32,699 nt of DNA from Flavobacteriia bacterium (GCA_947458955.1 CANGZT010000001.1:1-32699), one strand, 5' to 3'. Positions 1 through 10,655 are shown, counted from the first letter of the stretch. The notes: a model not told the origin generated them from the sequence alone. Program-made: numbers and translations.

Positions 1-146
1 CTTCGTGGAAGACATGAGACTTTAGAAGCTAAGTTATAAGTAGGGTGTTTTTGTCCGGTTTATAATCGAAAATCAATCAAAAACTAAACATGTAGAAGCC
101 TTGAAAATTCTATGTTTGGACGAGGGTTCGATTCCCTCCGGCTCCA
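1..146 (+). ncRNA. ssrA: tmRNA (SsrA), 3' part only
   Basis: This is the 3' portion of transfer-messenger RNA, which rescues stalled ribosomes and tags incomplete proteins; the 5' part and the tag-peptide frame lie outside the window. Positions 124-140 form the T-arm with its GGTTCGATTCC loop core, followed by the acceptor end GGCTCCA. The preceding stretch around positions 88-120 (ACATGTAGAAGCC...TTTGGAC) follows the usual tmRNA order of a CATGTAG-like segment before the acceptor half. The CCA tail is not encoded, since the genome continues CTTA. A terminator follows directly. The tmRNA 3' end is a frequent integration site for genomic islands, which matters for the genes downstream. Confidence 0.93.
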
Positions 147-162
147 CTTATAGAAAAAAAAT

Positions 163-206
163 AAAGCGTAACTATCTTTTTTAAAAGGTATTACGCTTTT
201 TGGTTT
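163..206 (+). terminator. Rho-independent terminator of tmRNA
   Basis: AAAGCGTAA (163-171) pairs perfectly with TTACGCTTT (191-199). A T-rich tract follows on the plus strand, 16 nt after the tmRNA acceptor end. Confidence 0.8.
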
Positions 207-302
207 TAAAAATTAGCCTACTTATTTATATTTACATTGAAAAAAAATCGAATCCCATTTATACTAAATCTTAAATGAATGATATTTTAATTATAAAATA
301 CC

Positions 303-632
303 TTTTGCTTGTTAACAAATCTGTTTAGCAAAAATTTAGAATCTAACGCAGTATATATTAACTGTAATGGTGAAGCTTAGTATAGTTATGATATTGATAA
401 TAATTTGAAAAAATCTAAGAATAATAATGATTAAATTTGATAATCGAATTTTATTAAGAAAATACTAAATTCAGAAAATATGATGACCAATCACCATGTA
501 GTTTACAAATTCTTTAAAGACACAACTGTTAAATTTAATTTCTCAGAATCCTAGGAATTAGGTAAACCTAACCATGAAATGATTAACATTTATTCAAAAA
601 ACAGAATACCAAACTTTAAAATATCCTTTTAA
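303..632 (+). pseudogene. Decayed reading frame between tmRNA and the HNH gene
   Basis: The frame starting at 303 reads as protein-like sequence for about 110 codons but is broken by in-frame stops at 378, 432, 438, 441 and around 552, ending with TAA at 630-632. Between the stops are plausible stretches such as LESNAVYINCNGEA, SYDIDNNLKKSKNN and VVYKFFKDTTVKFNF. No frame in this 500-bp gap offers an intact gene. I do not recognise the family. It may be the rotted remains of a partner of the downstream HNH gene or of an older insertion next to tmRNA. AT-rich DNA can give protein-like strings by chance, so this is a tentative call. Nothing else is visible between 207 and 675. Confidence 0.35.
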
Positions 633-675
633 CTTCATCAATTGTATTTTTTTATTGGATAAAACTCATTATTAT

Positions 676-1710
676 ATGATAAACCTTCCAGAAGATTTAA
701 ACGTTTCCGTTAAAAAACTTTCCTCCTGTTTTAATAATACTAGCACATCTTATAAATTTTACTGGTTTTTAGCAATACTTGAATCCGTTTCAAATCAAAA
801 AACACAAATCACTAAAAAAGAATTGTTTTGTAGAATGATATCTCAGTGTTGGTATACCGTCAATTACTTCCATATTTCTTTGGGGGTTCAAGATAAGTTA
901 CAAGAAGCCATAGTTCGATTAAAAGAAATTGAAAATTTGGATATTGATAGTAAATCAGAGGTCATTTTTGAAAAACTGTATTATTCGATAAATAAAGAAA
1001 CAGCAGATATATTAAAGCATTTTGATGCAAATGTTCCTTTTAAGTTTTTATCTCCATGGCTAGGATCTGGTAAACAAAGTGATGTTTATCTTATGTCACA
1101 AGAAAACTATGGATTACCACCCTACGCACTTTATAAAGATTTTATTCTTATTCAACCAGCATGGTATAATTATTTCTTTGAAAATTTAGGCTTGTTAAAA
1201 TCATTCTGTTATTGGCACCTTACCCGTTTTGTTCAAGCTAAAAATCCAAATGTGCCAGATATATCCAGTAAATTATTACGACCTGATAAACGTTCAAGTT
1301 TAACGAAACATAAAAAAGAATTTTGGGATATTGTGATTTCAAAAGAACAATGTTTAGAGTGTATTTACACAAATAATGAACTATTGATCGGGAATTATGA
1401 TGTTGAACATTTTATACCTTTTCAATTTCTTGCTCATGACTTGATGTGGAATCTAATTCCAGCACATCCAACATTTAACCGAAAAAAGGGAGACAAACTA
1501 CCTAAATTAGATGTGTACTTTGATAAATTTTATCAAATACAAATGAAAGCTATCCAGATTGTTAGAGAAAGAAATGAGAAAAATAAATTTTTAGAAGATT
1601 ATCTCTCTCTTTTTTCTAGTCTTGAAATTAACAAACAAAAATATCGAGAATGTATTGAGCCATTAATAACTTTGGCTTCAAACAATGGATTTCAATTTAT
1701 GAATTTTTAG
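676..1710 (+). CDS. HNH-type endonuclease domain protein
   Basis: A 344-residue protein with an HNH (beta-beta-alpha metal) nuclease motif in its C-terminal third. CLEC at residues 226-229 resembles a zinc knuckle, VEHFIP carries the presumed catalytic His245, and WNLIP (Asn259) and FNRKK (Asn268) supply the second and third motif positions with normal spacing. The first 200 residues are predicted helical and match no domain I can name; the start has a STSYKFYWFLAIL segment. I chose ATG 676 because an in-frame TTG at 655 would only add seven unlikely residues. The gene stands alone between tmRNA and a minus-strand operon, with a decayed frame upstream. Such solitary HNH proteins are often parts of restriction or other defence modules, but no partner is visible here, so the role is inferred only from the domain. 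Confidence 0.7.
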   Translation: MINLPEDLNVSVKKLSSCFNNTSTSYKFYWFLAILESVSNQKTQITKKELFCRMISQCWYTVNYFHISLGVQDKLQEAIVRLKEIENLDIDSKSEVIFEKLYYSINKETADILKHFDANVPFKFLSPWLGSGKQSDVYLMSQENYGLPPYALYKDFILIQPAWYNYFFENLGLLKSFCYWHLTRFVQAKNPNVPDISSKLLRPDKRSSLTKHKKEFWDIVISKEQCLECIYTNNELLIGNYDVEHFIPFQFLAHDLMWNLIPAHPTFNRKKGDKLPKLDVYFDKFYQIQMKAIQIVRERNEKNKFLEDYLSLFSSLEINKQKYRECIEPLITLASNNGFQFMNF

Positions 1711-1883
1711 TAATAAAACTATAGTATCATTCATCTATGTATTCCCCTTGAGTTATATTTCGAGTTTAACTAAATATAAGTGGAGTCTTAGTGTTTTCTT
1801 AATTTTGATTTATACCCTTAATAATAAGGTATACACGTGTTTTTACTCAACAAAAGTTTTTAAATATAATTCACTTTTTTCAC

Positions 1884-2696
1884 TTAAAACCTTTGTTTTG
1901 AAACATTAACATCTACATTTTCATCTAAATTGGGTAAACTCCCTTTATCTGTAAATTGCCAATGAATAATACGTTTATCATCAATACATTTAGGTTTGTA
2001 GGTGTATGAAGCTATCCAAAACTGATACTCTTTAAATTCATTTTTGAATTTAGTTTCAAAAAAATGTAAAGAAGTGTAAATAATAGGTTTAACTCCTGTT
2101 TCTTTTTCTACATATTCTAACCAATCGTACATGTTAGCTATTAATAGTTTATCGCTTGGTCCTTCTGTTTCCACATCTAATACTGGGGGTAAGTCTATGT
2201 CTCGATGTTTCCAGTGATTTAGAAAATGTTTCGCTTGAGGAATGGAGTAGGTGTTAGAATTTAAAAAATGATACGCTCCATTAGTTACACCTAAATCATT
2301 TAATATTTTTCTATTTTCTTCCCATTTTGAATCAATAAAATTACTTCCTTCAGTAGCTTTACAATATACAAAATCAATCAAAGTATCTAAGGGAGAACTA
2401 GAAAACCATTTCTTCCAGGGGATATCCCCTTGATGATGTGATACGTCAATGCCAACACTTTTAAATCCTTTTGGTATGTTCAGAACAAAGTCGTGTAACC
2501 TATGTTTTTCTTTTTTTATTTGATTTTTATGATATGTAAACCAAATAGCTCCTAATATTCCTGCAATGATTATTACAGAAAGAAATAGCGTATAACTTGA
2601 TTTTTTTTGGTTCTTAACAGGTTTTCTTGTGGTGGTTCTGTTTGGTTTTGTTTGGTTTTTTCGTTGCACAGGACGCATTGGATTCGATTTTGCCAT
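1884..2696 (-). CDS. Membrane-anchored GH25 muramidase (lysozyme)
   Basis: A 270-residue glycoside hydrolase family 25 protein, a family that cleaves the N-acetylmuramyl-beta-1,4-N-acetylglucosamine bond of peptidoglycan. It starts with a basic, low-complexity cytoplasmic tail (residues 1-34, many K, R, T and N) and one membrane segment (about 35-54), so the catalytic domain (about 80-270) should lie in the periplasm. GIDVSHHQG supplies Asp84 and LDVETEG supplies the DxE pair Asp174/Glu176, all typical of GH25. ATEGSNF and GAYHF are further family motifs. It is the last gene of the minus-strand run, 12 nt after the acyl-CoA dehydrogenase stop. A role in wall turnover rather than phage lysis fits the chromosomal context. 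Confidence 0.88.
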   Translation of the reverse strand: MAKSNPMRPVQRKNQTKPNRTTTRKPVKNQKKSSYTLFLSVIIIAGILGAIWFTYHKNQIKKEKHRLHDFVLNIPKGFKSVGIDVSHHQGDIPWKKWFSSSPLDTLIDFVYCKATEGSNFIDSKWEENRKILNDLGVTNGAYHFLNSNTYSIPQAKHFLNHWKHRDIDLPPVLDVETEGPSDKLLIANMYDWLEYVEKETGVKPIIYTSLHFFETKFKNEFKEYQFWIASYTYKPKCIDDKRIIHWQFTDKGSLPNLDENVDVNVSKQRF

Positions 2697-2708
2697 AAAT
2701 CGAGTAAA

Positions 2709-3602
2709 TTATGCTTTTCTAAATTTTTGAGAAACGATAAGCTCTTTGGTGCCGTGATTCCAATCATAAAAACCTTCCCCTGATTTAACTCCTAGTTTTC
2801 CCGCTGTTACCATATTCACTAACAATGGACATGGAGCGTATTTCGGTTGTCCAAAACCATCGTGTAGTACTTTTAAAATGGCTAAACAAACATCTAAACC
2901 AATAAAATCCGCTAATTGTAGAGGACCCATTGGATGTGCCATTCCTAATTTCATTACAGTATCGATTTCATTTACGCCTGCTACTCCTTCATATAGTGAT
3001 GAAATGGCTTCGTTGATCATTGGCATTAAAATACGATTTGCAATAAAACCTGGATAATCATTTACTTCAACGGGTACCTTTTGTAAACTTTCTGACAAAG
3101 TAAAAATAGTTTTTGTTACCTCGTCACTTGTGCTATAACCTCTGATGATTTCCACTAATTTCATTACAGGTACAGGATTCATAAAGTGCATTCCAATCAC
3201 TTTATCAGGTCTGTTTGTTACTGAAGCTATCTTTGTAATTGAAATGGAGGAAGTATTTGAAGCTAAAATAGTATCAATCGGAGCATACGAATCAATTTCT
3301 TTAAAAATTTGAAGTTTTAAATCAATATTTTCTGTAGCTGCTTCGACTACTAATTCTGCATTTTTCACACCTTCTTGAAGCGAGGTGTATTTTGAGATTC
3401 TATGAAGAGTAGCTGATTTATCTTCCTCAGAAATAACTCCTTTAGATACTTGTCTATCTAAGTTTTTAGAGATAGTGTTTATTCCACGTTCTAAGGCATT
3501 TTCAGAAATATCAATTAGAGCAACTTGATATCCGAATTGTGCAAAGGTGTGCGCAATTCCATTTCCCATTGTTCCTGAACCTATTACTGCAATATTTTTC
3601 AT
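2709..3602 (-). CDS. 3-hydroxybutyryl-CoA dehydrogenase
   Basis: A 297-residue cytoplasmic enzyme that interconverts 3-hydroxyacyl-CoA and 3-oxoacyl-CoA with NAD(P)(H). The N-terminal Rossmann domain has the GSGTMG dinucleotide loop at residues 8-13. ASNTSS (around 114-119) and GMHFMNPVP (His139, Asn143) are the catalytic motifs of the family, and the C-terminal helical domain starts near 183 with YPGFIANR. The length is that of stand-alone hbd/paaH-type enzymes; there is no fused hydratase. It could serve fatty-acid or aromatic degradation or acyl-CoA synthesis; the surroundings do not decide this, so I give no symbol. It lies 81 nt downstream of yidC, with a hairpin in the gap, and 12 nt upstream of the GH25 gene. 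Confidence 0.92.
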   Translation of the reverse strand: MKNIAVIGSGTMGNGIAHTFAQFGYQVALIDISENALERGINTISKNLDRQVSKGVISEEDKSATLHRISKYTSLQEGVKNAELVVEAATENIDLKLQIFKEIDSYAPIDTILASNTSSISITKIASVTNRPDKVIGMHFMNPVPVMKLVEIIRGYSTSDEVTKTIFTLSESLQKVPVEVNDYPGFIANRILMPMINEAISSLYEGVAGVNEIDTVMKLGMAHPMGPLQLADFIGLDVCLAILKVLHDGFGQPKYAPCPLLVNMVTAGKLGVKSGEGFYDWNHGTKELIVSQKFRKA

Positions 3603-3617
3603 AGTACTTTTGATAAA

Positions 3618-3650
3618 ATAAGAAGAGGCATCCCCTAAAGTTTGCCTCTT
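3618..3650 (-). terminator. Hairpin after yidC
   Basis: AAGAGGCA (3623-3630) pairs perfectly with TGCCTCTT (3643-3650) around a 12-nt loop. Read on the minus strand it is followed by a weakly T-rich stretch (CTTCTTATTTTATC), so it may act as a partial terminator or as an mRNA-end stabiliser between yidC and the dehydrogenase gene. Confidence 0.55.
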
Positions 3651-3683
3651 GAAAAATTAATAAATTTATTTAATACAAATAAA

Positions 3684-5531
3684 TTATTTTTTCATATTCT
3701 TTAATTTTTCCTGTTGCATTTTTTGCATTTGCTCTAAACGCTCACGGAAACCAGATTTTTTCTTAGGGTTTTGAGATGCTGCCATCTTTTTAGCCGCCAT
3801 TTTGTCTTTTAGTTTATCCTCATCCACAAAGAATTGTTTAATTGCTAACATAATGATGATCGAAATTAAAGTTGAGATGAAATAATAGTAACTCAAACCT
3901 GCAGAATAATTATTGAAAAAGAAAATCATCATAACAGGGAAAAAGTACATGATTACTTTCATGTTTGGCATTCCAGGTTGTTGAGGAGTAGTTACGTTTC
4001 CGCTATTGATATAGGTATAAACTAATGTTGTAGCTGACATTAATAAAGTAAACAATGAGATGTGATCACCATATAACGGAATGTAATAACCAAAGTCTAA
4101 TATCGAGTCATAAGAAGATAAATCTTCAGCCCATAAAAATGGTTTTTGACGTAATTCAAAAGCAGCAGGGAAGAAACGGAAAATCGCTAATAAAATCGGC
4201 ATCTGAATCAACATCGGTATACATCCAGCCAATGGAGAAGCACCACTTTCACGATACAAAGTCATCATGTCCATTTGCTTTTTCATTGCATCCTCTTTGT
4301 TAGGGTATTTTTCATTCAATGCATCGATTTCAGGTTTTAAAATTCTCATTTTAGCAGAAGATACATACATTTTCCATTGAATAGGGGTAAGGAATAACTT
4401 TAAAATTAATGTGATAAGTAAAATTACAATTCCAAGTTGTATTCCCATTTCAGCAAAAGCATTAAACATGGGTTGAATAGCATAAATATTGATCCAACGG
4501 AATAACCCCCAACCATAATTGATAATATCTTCAAAATTTGAATCGTAAGATTTAAGTAATTCATAATCGTTCGGTCCAAAAAACCAATTGATTTTAGCAA
4601 CACCTGTACCTGTAGTACTAATTGGTAAGCTTAAATTTGCAACGTATTTTTTGATGTGAGTTGAAAACTTAGGGTGACCTTCATTGAAGTTTACAATTTT
4701 AATCGTCGAGTTTTTAGAATCAAAACCATTTTCTGGTTTCATGATCGAAGAAAAATAACTTTGTTTGAAAGCAATCCAATCTACTTTTTTCTCTAATTTT
4801 TCTTCATCATCAGAAGTCTCACTTAGATAGTCATAATCTTCACCGTTAGATTTGAAGAAAATTGTTGATACTCTTCTTTGTTCACTAAGTAATCTTTCTG
4901 TTTTTGGAAGATTTGCTTCCCACTTAAGATTAACACTGTTTGAAGCTATTTCACCAGGTTTAAACCCATCTAATTTAACTTCAAAATCAACATCATAGCC
5001 TTTCGCATTCAATCCATAAACAAATTGGATCGTTTTGTCTTCATCCGGACTTGCTTCCAATACGATGGCGTGCTTTGATTTAGAAACTACCTCAAAATCT
5101 AAGTTCTCAGTAGAAATCTCTTTTCCTTTGTAATTAAAAGTTAATGCATTCGAATTGTTTGATTTATCGATTAACTTTAAACAGTCTTTATTTTTTTTGT
5201 TTCTAAATTGTTTATATGTTTTGAATTCTTTTAAGAAAACATTAGAAACAATCCCACCTTTCGTTGAAACTTCAACTTTGATTTTATCAGATTCTAAAGA
5301 AAGAATTTCTTCTTTTAAAGATACAGTTACTTTACTTCCTTTTACTTTAAGTGTTTTTGCAGTTGCTGCTTGTTTTTGGTTTTCCTGAATTTCTTTTTGT
5401 TGTTCGATACGAGCTTTTTCTTTTTTCGCACGATCAGCTTTTAATTCAGCCTCAGATGGTTTATTTACTAAGGTAAAGGTTACTAATATTGCACCTATTA
5501 ACCCTAGGCCAATCAAGGTATTTTTATCCAT
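3684..5531 (-). CDS. yidC: Membrane protein insertase YidC
   Basis: A 615-residue insertase that places proteins into the inner membrane, alone or with SecYEG. It has the Gram-negative layout: an N-terminal membrane segment (about 6-22), a charged linker, a large periplasmic beta-rich domain (about 60-340), then the conserved five-helix core (about 355-585). The core shows GWGLFRWINIYAIQPMF, LKLFLTPIQWKMYVSSAKM (an Arg/Lys-containing groove helix follows in QWKMY...KMR), MMTLYRESGASPLAGCIPM and a late NNYSAGLSYYYF segment. The C-terminal tail is strongly basic, as expected for ribosome contact. It begins 2 nt after the pyrG stop, so the two are almost certainly co-transcribed. Confidence 0.97.
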   Translation of the reverse strand: MDKNTLIGLGLIGAILVTFTLVNKPSEAELKADRAKKEKARIEQQKEIQENQKQAATAKTLKVKGSKVTVSLKEEILSLESDKIKVEVSTKGGIVSNVFLKEFKTYKQFRNKKNKDCLKLIDKSNNSNALTFNYKGKEISTENLDFEVVSKSKHAIVLEASPDEDKTIQFVYGLNAKGYDVDFEVKLDGFKPGEIASNSVNLKWEANLPKTERLLSEQRRVSTIFFKSNGEDYDYLSETSDDEEKLEKKVDWIAFKQSYFSSIMKPENGFDSKNSTIKIVNFNEGHPKFSTHIKKYVANLSLPISTTGTGVAKINWFFGPNDYELLKSYDSNFEDIINYGWGLFRWINIYAIQPMFNAFAEMGIQLGIVILLITLILKLFLTPIQWKMYVSSAKMRILKPEIDALNEKYPNKEDAMKKQMDMMTLYRESGASPLAGCIPMLIQMPILLAIFRFFPAAFELRQKPFLWAEDLSSYDSILDFGYYIPLYGDHISLFTLLMSATTLVYTYINSGNVTTPQQPGMPNMKVIMYFFPVMMIFFFNNYSAGLSYYYFISTLISIIIMLAIKQFFVDEDKLKDKMAAKKMAASQNPKKKSGFRERLEQMQKMQQEKLKNMKK

Positions 5532-5533
5532 AA

Positions 5534-7186
<1,653 letters not shown>

Positions 7187-7262
7187 TCAGCAAGCTCATC
7201 AGGTTTTTAGAAATTTATTTATGAACAAAACAAATTAATTAACTTCGCTCAAAATTTTGAAC

Positions 7263-8378
7263 ATGCGAAAATTATTTTCTAAGAAATGGATTAAGTATCC
7301 ATTTTTTTCGTTTCTTTTTTTGTTTGCAATTATTGGCTTTTTTATGAGTGGCACCTACATTGCTATGAAATTAAAATTGACAAATGATAGTGGTGCTATT
7401 GATCAAAATGACCGTTATTTTCAAGAGATAAGAGACAAATACAACCAATCTTTCAAAATCAAATCAAATAATCAAGAAAAAGAAAATTTTGATAATTTAC
7501 ATCGTATTTTGATTTTAAATAAATATGCCCCTCAAAATGCAAAATACATCATGGATGCTTACTTAAAAGGTAAAAATGAAGTGGAAACACGAAAGATGAT
7601 TTTTGCTGTAGAAATGTATTTAAACAAAAATAGAGCTTACAAAAATGAGGTTAAAAACTACTTACAGAATAGATATAAATTACCCAGAAAACAAGTGAAA
7701 GGAAGTATTTTTGATTGGATGAATATTTCTGAATGGCAAGATTTTAAAATTGCTTGTGCAAAAGATAAAAAACTGATTGATTCTGTTGCTGAATTGACTG
7801 GTGTAGAAGCAAGACTGATCGTTTCTTGTTTGGTGGGTGAACAGATTCGTCTTTTTAACTCGAAACGTGAGGCTTATAAAAAATGGATCGGTCCTTTGAA
7901 AATTTTAACGGTTGAGTCTCAGTTTTCGTTAGGTGTAACTGGTATTAAAGAACAAACTGCAATCGATATTGAGAAAAATTTACATGATCCTAAATCAATT
8001 TACTATTTAGGAGATGAATATGTTCATTTACTTGATTTCAAAACAGATAATCCAATAAATGAACGAGTGAAAAGGTTAGTTGATTATAAAAATCACTACT
8101 ATTCCTATATGTATGCAGCAATATTCTTGAAGCAAGTGAAAGTACAATGGGAAAAAGCTGGTTTTCCGATTGATGATAGACCTGAAATTTTAGCTACTTT
8201 ATTTAATGTTGGCTATCCGCAATCCAAACCAAAACGTAACCCAAGAGTAGGTGGTTCAACGATTAAAATCTACGATAAACCGCATTCTTTTGGAGCAATT
8301 GCGTATGAATTTTATTACTCTGGTGAATTATATGATATATTTCCTTTTAAAGAAAAACGTTTTGATTGGAATAAATAA
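7263..8378 (+). CDS. Membrane-anchored DUF1402-like protein, possible lysozyme fold
   Basis: A 371-residue protein with one N-terminal membrane segment (about residues 13-35) and a periplasmic body. The central part has a glutamate in CLVGEQIRLFNS, then SQFSLGVTGIKEQTA, and near the end EILATLFNVGYPQS and SFGAIAYEFYYSGEL. This order of Glu, SxGxxGIK and TLFNxG segments resembles the DUF1402 family, for which a lytic-transglycosylase-like fold is suspected. I recall the family from memory, and the reaction is unproven. An in-frame TTG two codons upstream (7257) is possible, but ATG 7263 begins a normal MRKLFSKK anchor. It is the first of four overlapping or adjoining plus-strand genes and lies divergent from pyrG. 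Confidence 0.6.
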   Translation: MRKLFSKKWIKYPFFSFLFLFAIIGFFMSGTYIAMKLKLTNDSGAIDQNDRYFQEIRDKYNQSFKIKSNNQEKENFDNLHRILILNKYAPQNAKYIMDAYLKGKNEVETRKMIFAVEMYLNKNRAYKNEVKNYLQNRYKLPRKQVKGSIFDWMNISEWQDFKIACAKDKKLIDSVAELTGVEARLIVSCLVGEQIRLFNSKREAYKKWIGPLKILTVESQFSLGVTGIKEQTAIDIEKNLHDPKSIYYLGDEYVHLLDFKTDNPINERVKRLVDYKNHYYSYMYAAIFLKQVKVQWEKAGFPIDDRPEILATLFNVGYPQSKPKRNPRVGGSTIKIYDKPHSFGAIAYEFYYSGELYDIFPFKEKRFDWNK

Positions 8379-9201
8379 TTATATCAAGTCTTTTTTTATT
8401 TTTTTATTCTTATTACTAGTCAATTCAAGCTGTAATAGTCAGCAGAATGAATCTGTAAACGAATGGGAGCGTGTTGCAAAAGGGGTCTTTTTTATGCAGG
8501 TAGATGCTCCAAAAAAATCCATTTTAGGCGATTCTAAACTGTCAATTATTCGTTTAAACAAAGATAGTGTTGAAGCATATCTCAAAATGGCGACTGCGAA
8601 TGATAGTGTTAGTAAAACAGTTAAGGAATGGGCAGATACATTTGATTTCCAATTGACTATTAATGCTGGTATGTATGATTTAGCAAAACCTTTGATAAGT
8701 AAAGGGTTTATGAAATCAGATAATAAATTAAATAACTCACAAGTTAACACTTCTTATAATGGAATATGCTATATTCAAAATCAAGGAATTGATCTTATTG
8801 ATTTGATGTGTGAACCTAATTTTCAATTTATGAATCAACAAGCCTGTTTTCAAGGAATGCGTTTGTTAGATTGTCAGGGAGCTGAAATGGACTGGAAACG
8901 TAAAAAACAATCATGTAGCATGTTAGTAATGGGGGAAGATAATAAAAATCAGTTGTATATCATTTTTACACGATCTCCTTATTATCATCAAGATATGGTT
9001 CGATTTTTAAAACAAATGCATTTTCAATTGGGATTGACCATGTATTTAGAGGGAGGTCCTGAAACTAGTGTTTATTTGAATACACCACACAAAAAGTTAG
9101 ATTTGATTGGTAGTTATGTTTCAAATACCTATCCAACAGATAAAAATGACCATTTTTGGCCTTTACCAAATGTAATTGGCTTTAAATTTAAATCACTGTG
9201 A
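8362..9201 (+). CDS. Lipoprotein with phosphodiester glycosidase (NAGPA/DUF2233) domain
   Basis: A 279-residue predicted lipoprotein. TTG 8362 is my choice of start: it begins a 20-residue hydrophobic signal (YIKSFFIFLFLLL) ending in the lipobox VNSSC, and overlaps the previous gene by 17 nt. The longer frame from ATG 8251 would bury this signal behind about 37 residues. The mature part follows the phosphodiester glycosidase family, related to the enzyme that uncovers mannose-6-phosphate: TINAGMYD, SKGFMKSD, YNGICYIQ, and a late YLEGGPETSVY followed by LPNVIGF. The bacterial substrates are mostly unknown; cell-wall or exopolysaccharide phosphodiesters are plausible. Its neighbours also act at the envelope. 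Confidence 0.75.
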   Translation: MIGINNYIKSFFIFLFLLLVNSSCNSQQNESVNEWERVAKGVFFMQVDAPKKSILGDSKLSIIRLNKDSVEAYLKMATANDSVSKTVKEWADTFDFQLTINAGMYDLAKPLISKGFMKSDNKLNNSQVNTSYNGICYIQNQGIDLIDLMCEPNFQFMNQQACFQGMRLLDCQGAEMDWKRKKQSCSMLVMGEDNKNQLYIIFTRSPYYHQDMVRFLKQMHFQLGLTMYLEGGPETSVYLNTPHKKLDLIGSYVSNTYPTDKNDHFWPLPNVIGFKFKSL

Positions 9202-10655
9202 TAAAACGAAATTATTCTCTAATCTTAGTTTTAGTCAGTTTTTTTCTGATTTATTGTTTGTTAGCATTAGTTAATCATTTTAGCTTTCGTACTTATGCTT
9301 TAGATTTAGGGATGTTTAATCAGGCGCTTTATTTTTTCTCTACAGGACAAAATGCGATTTATACTCTTGATTTAACTGGACAAACGTTTCCTTTTTTGGC
9401 TACTCATTTTTCTCCAATTCTAATTTTATTTTCCCCTTTTAGATACCTTTTTGGTTCTTACACCTTGTTAGTGATACAAGTATTATTTATTCTTTTTGGT
9501 GCTGTTGGTATTCACAAGATTGCCATCGATAAATATAAGTTTGAACGTCGGATTGCTTTGATTTTCGTAATTCATTTTTTATCCATTTGGGGAATTTATT
9601 CTGCTCTTTCCTTTGATTTTCATATGAATGTAATAGGTGCAATGTGTATTCCTTGGTTCATTTATTATTTCAAAGACAATCCTAAATACACATTCTTTTT
9701 TTTGTTTTTTATACTACTCACCATTGAAGTATTTGGAATTTTCTTGTTTTTTATCATTCTCACTTATATCATAAAGCTGAAGTTGTTTTCTTTGAAAGAT
9801 AATTATTTACAATACTTACAGTTATTCATTTGTATTATTTATGTATTTCTGGTAATTCTAATTATAATGCCTGCTCTTCAAAATACGGGTACTAATTTAC
9901 AATTGAAAAGGTATGAATTAATAGGTAATTCACCCTCGGAAATGATTTCATTTATTTTCACTAAACCGATTGAATTTTGGAACGTATTTATCGGAAATAA
10001 AATAGAACCAATCTATAATGGAATTAAGTTAGAAACGCTTTTAATGATTTTATTTTCAGGTGGATTGGCGTTTTTTGTAAGACCTATTTATTTAATCATT
10101 TTATTTCCAATATTGTCGATCAAATTTCTTTCAAATGAATATGGATTTTGGGGAATCAACAATCAATATTCAATTGAATTAGTACCTGTTATAAGTTTGG
10201 TTGTTATTGATTTGTCTTCAAAGTTTTATAAATATAGAAAGATTATTACCTTGTTTGTTTTGTCAACAACCATTTTAGGCACGATTCAAACGATGTTTAG
10301 TCGAAAATCAAAATGGTACAATGAAAAAAACAACAATCTTTTCGCAATGGAACATTATCAATCTGAATTTCAATATTCCAAACTTAAAAAAGTATTTGAA
10401 ACAATAGGTAAAGAGGAAAAAGTATCTGCTGTTACGAATTTTGTTCCTCATTTAGCTTTTAGAAAGGTAATTTATCACTTTCCGATTGTGAAAGATGCTA
10501 CAACGATCGTTTTAACTAAAAAAGAAGGGTTTAACTATCCTTTAACACAAGAAGAATACAATAATGAAATTAAAAAGTTTAAATTAGATTCTTCATTTAG
10601 AATTGCTTATTCTGATAAAACTTTAATTATATTTAAAAAGAAATTTAAGAAATGA
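9198..10655 (+). CDS. DUF2079 multi-pass membrane protein
   Basis: A 485-residue integral membrane protein with about ten hydrophobic segments and a short soluble C-terminal part (about 395-485). The N-terminal signature SFRTYALDLGMFNQALYFF followed by THFSPILILFSPF is that of DUF2079, a family thought to be related to GT-C type membrane glycosyltransferases; no activity has been shown as far as I know. The start is GTG 9198, which overlaps the previous stop as GTGA, and its own stop overlaps the next start as ATGA. This implies translational coupling in one transcript. With a glycosidase-like lipoprotein upstream, a role with surface glycans is a reasonable guess. Confidence 0.8.
   Translation: MIKRNYSLILVLVSFFLIYCLLALVNHFSFRTYALDLGMFNQALYFFSTGQNAIYTLDLTGQTFPFLATHFSPILILFSPFRYLFGSYTLLVIQVLFILFGAVGIHKIAIDKYKFERRIALIFVIHFLSIWGIYSALSFDFHMNVIGAMCIPWFIYYFKDNPKYTFFFLFFILLTIEVFGIFLFFIILTYIIKLKLFSLKDNYLQYLQLFICIIYVFLVILIIMPALQNTGTNLQLKRYELIGNSPSEMISFIFTKPIEFWNVFIGNKIEPIYNGIKLETLLMILFSGGLAFFVRPIYLIILFPILSIKFLSNEYGFWGINNQYSIELVPVISLVVIDLSSKFYKYRKIITLFVLSTTILGTIQTMFSRKSKWYNEKNNNLFAMEHYQSEFQYSKLKKVFETIGKEEKVSAVTNFVPHLAFRKVIYHFPIVKDATTIVLTKKEGFNYPLTQEEYNNEIKKFKLDSSFRIAYSDKTLIIFKKKFKK

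Noticed and set aside
655-675. TTG start for the HNH protein
   Set aside because: Adds only seven residues with no support; ATG 676 is a better start.
1811-1833. Hairpin TATACC...GGTATA after the HNH gene
   Set aside because: The stem is short and A/T-rich with a bulge and only a weak T run; not convincing as a terminator.
1711-1883. Possible att repeat of the tmRNA 3' end bordering the HNH patch
   Set aside because: I looked for a second copy of GGTTCGATTCC or GGCTCCA after the HNH gene and found none, so no island boundary can be placed.
2573-2767. Minus-strand 64-codon ORF across the GH25 / dehydrogenase junction
   Set aside because: It overlaps two well-supported genes in another frame and resembles no protein.
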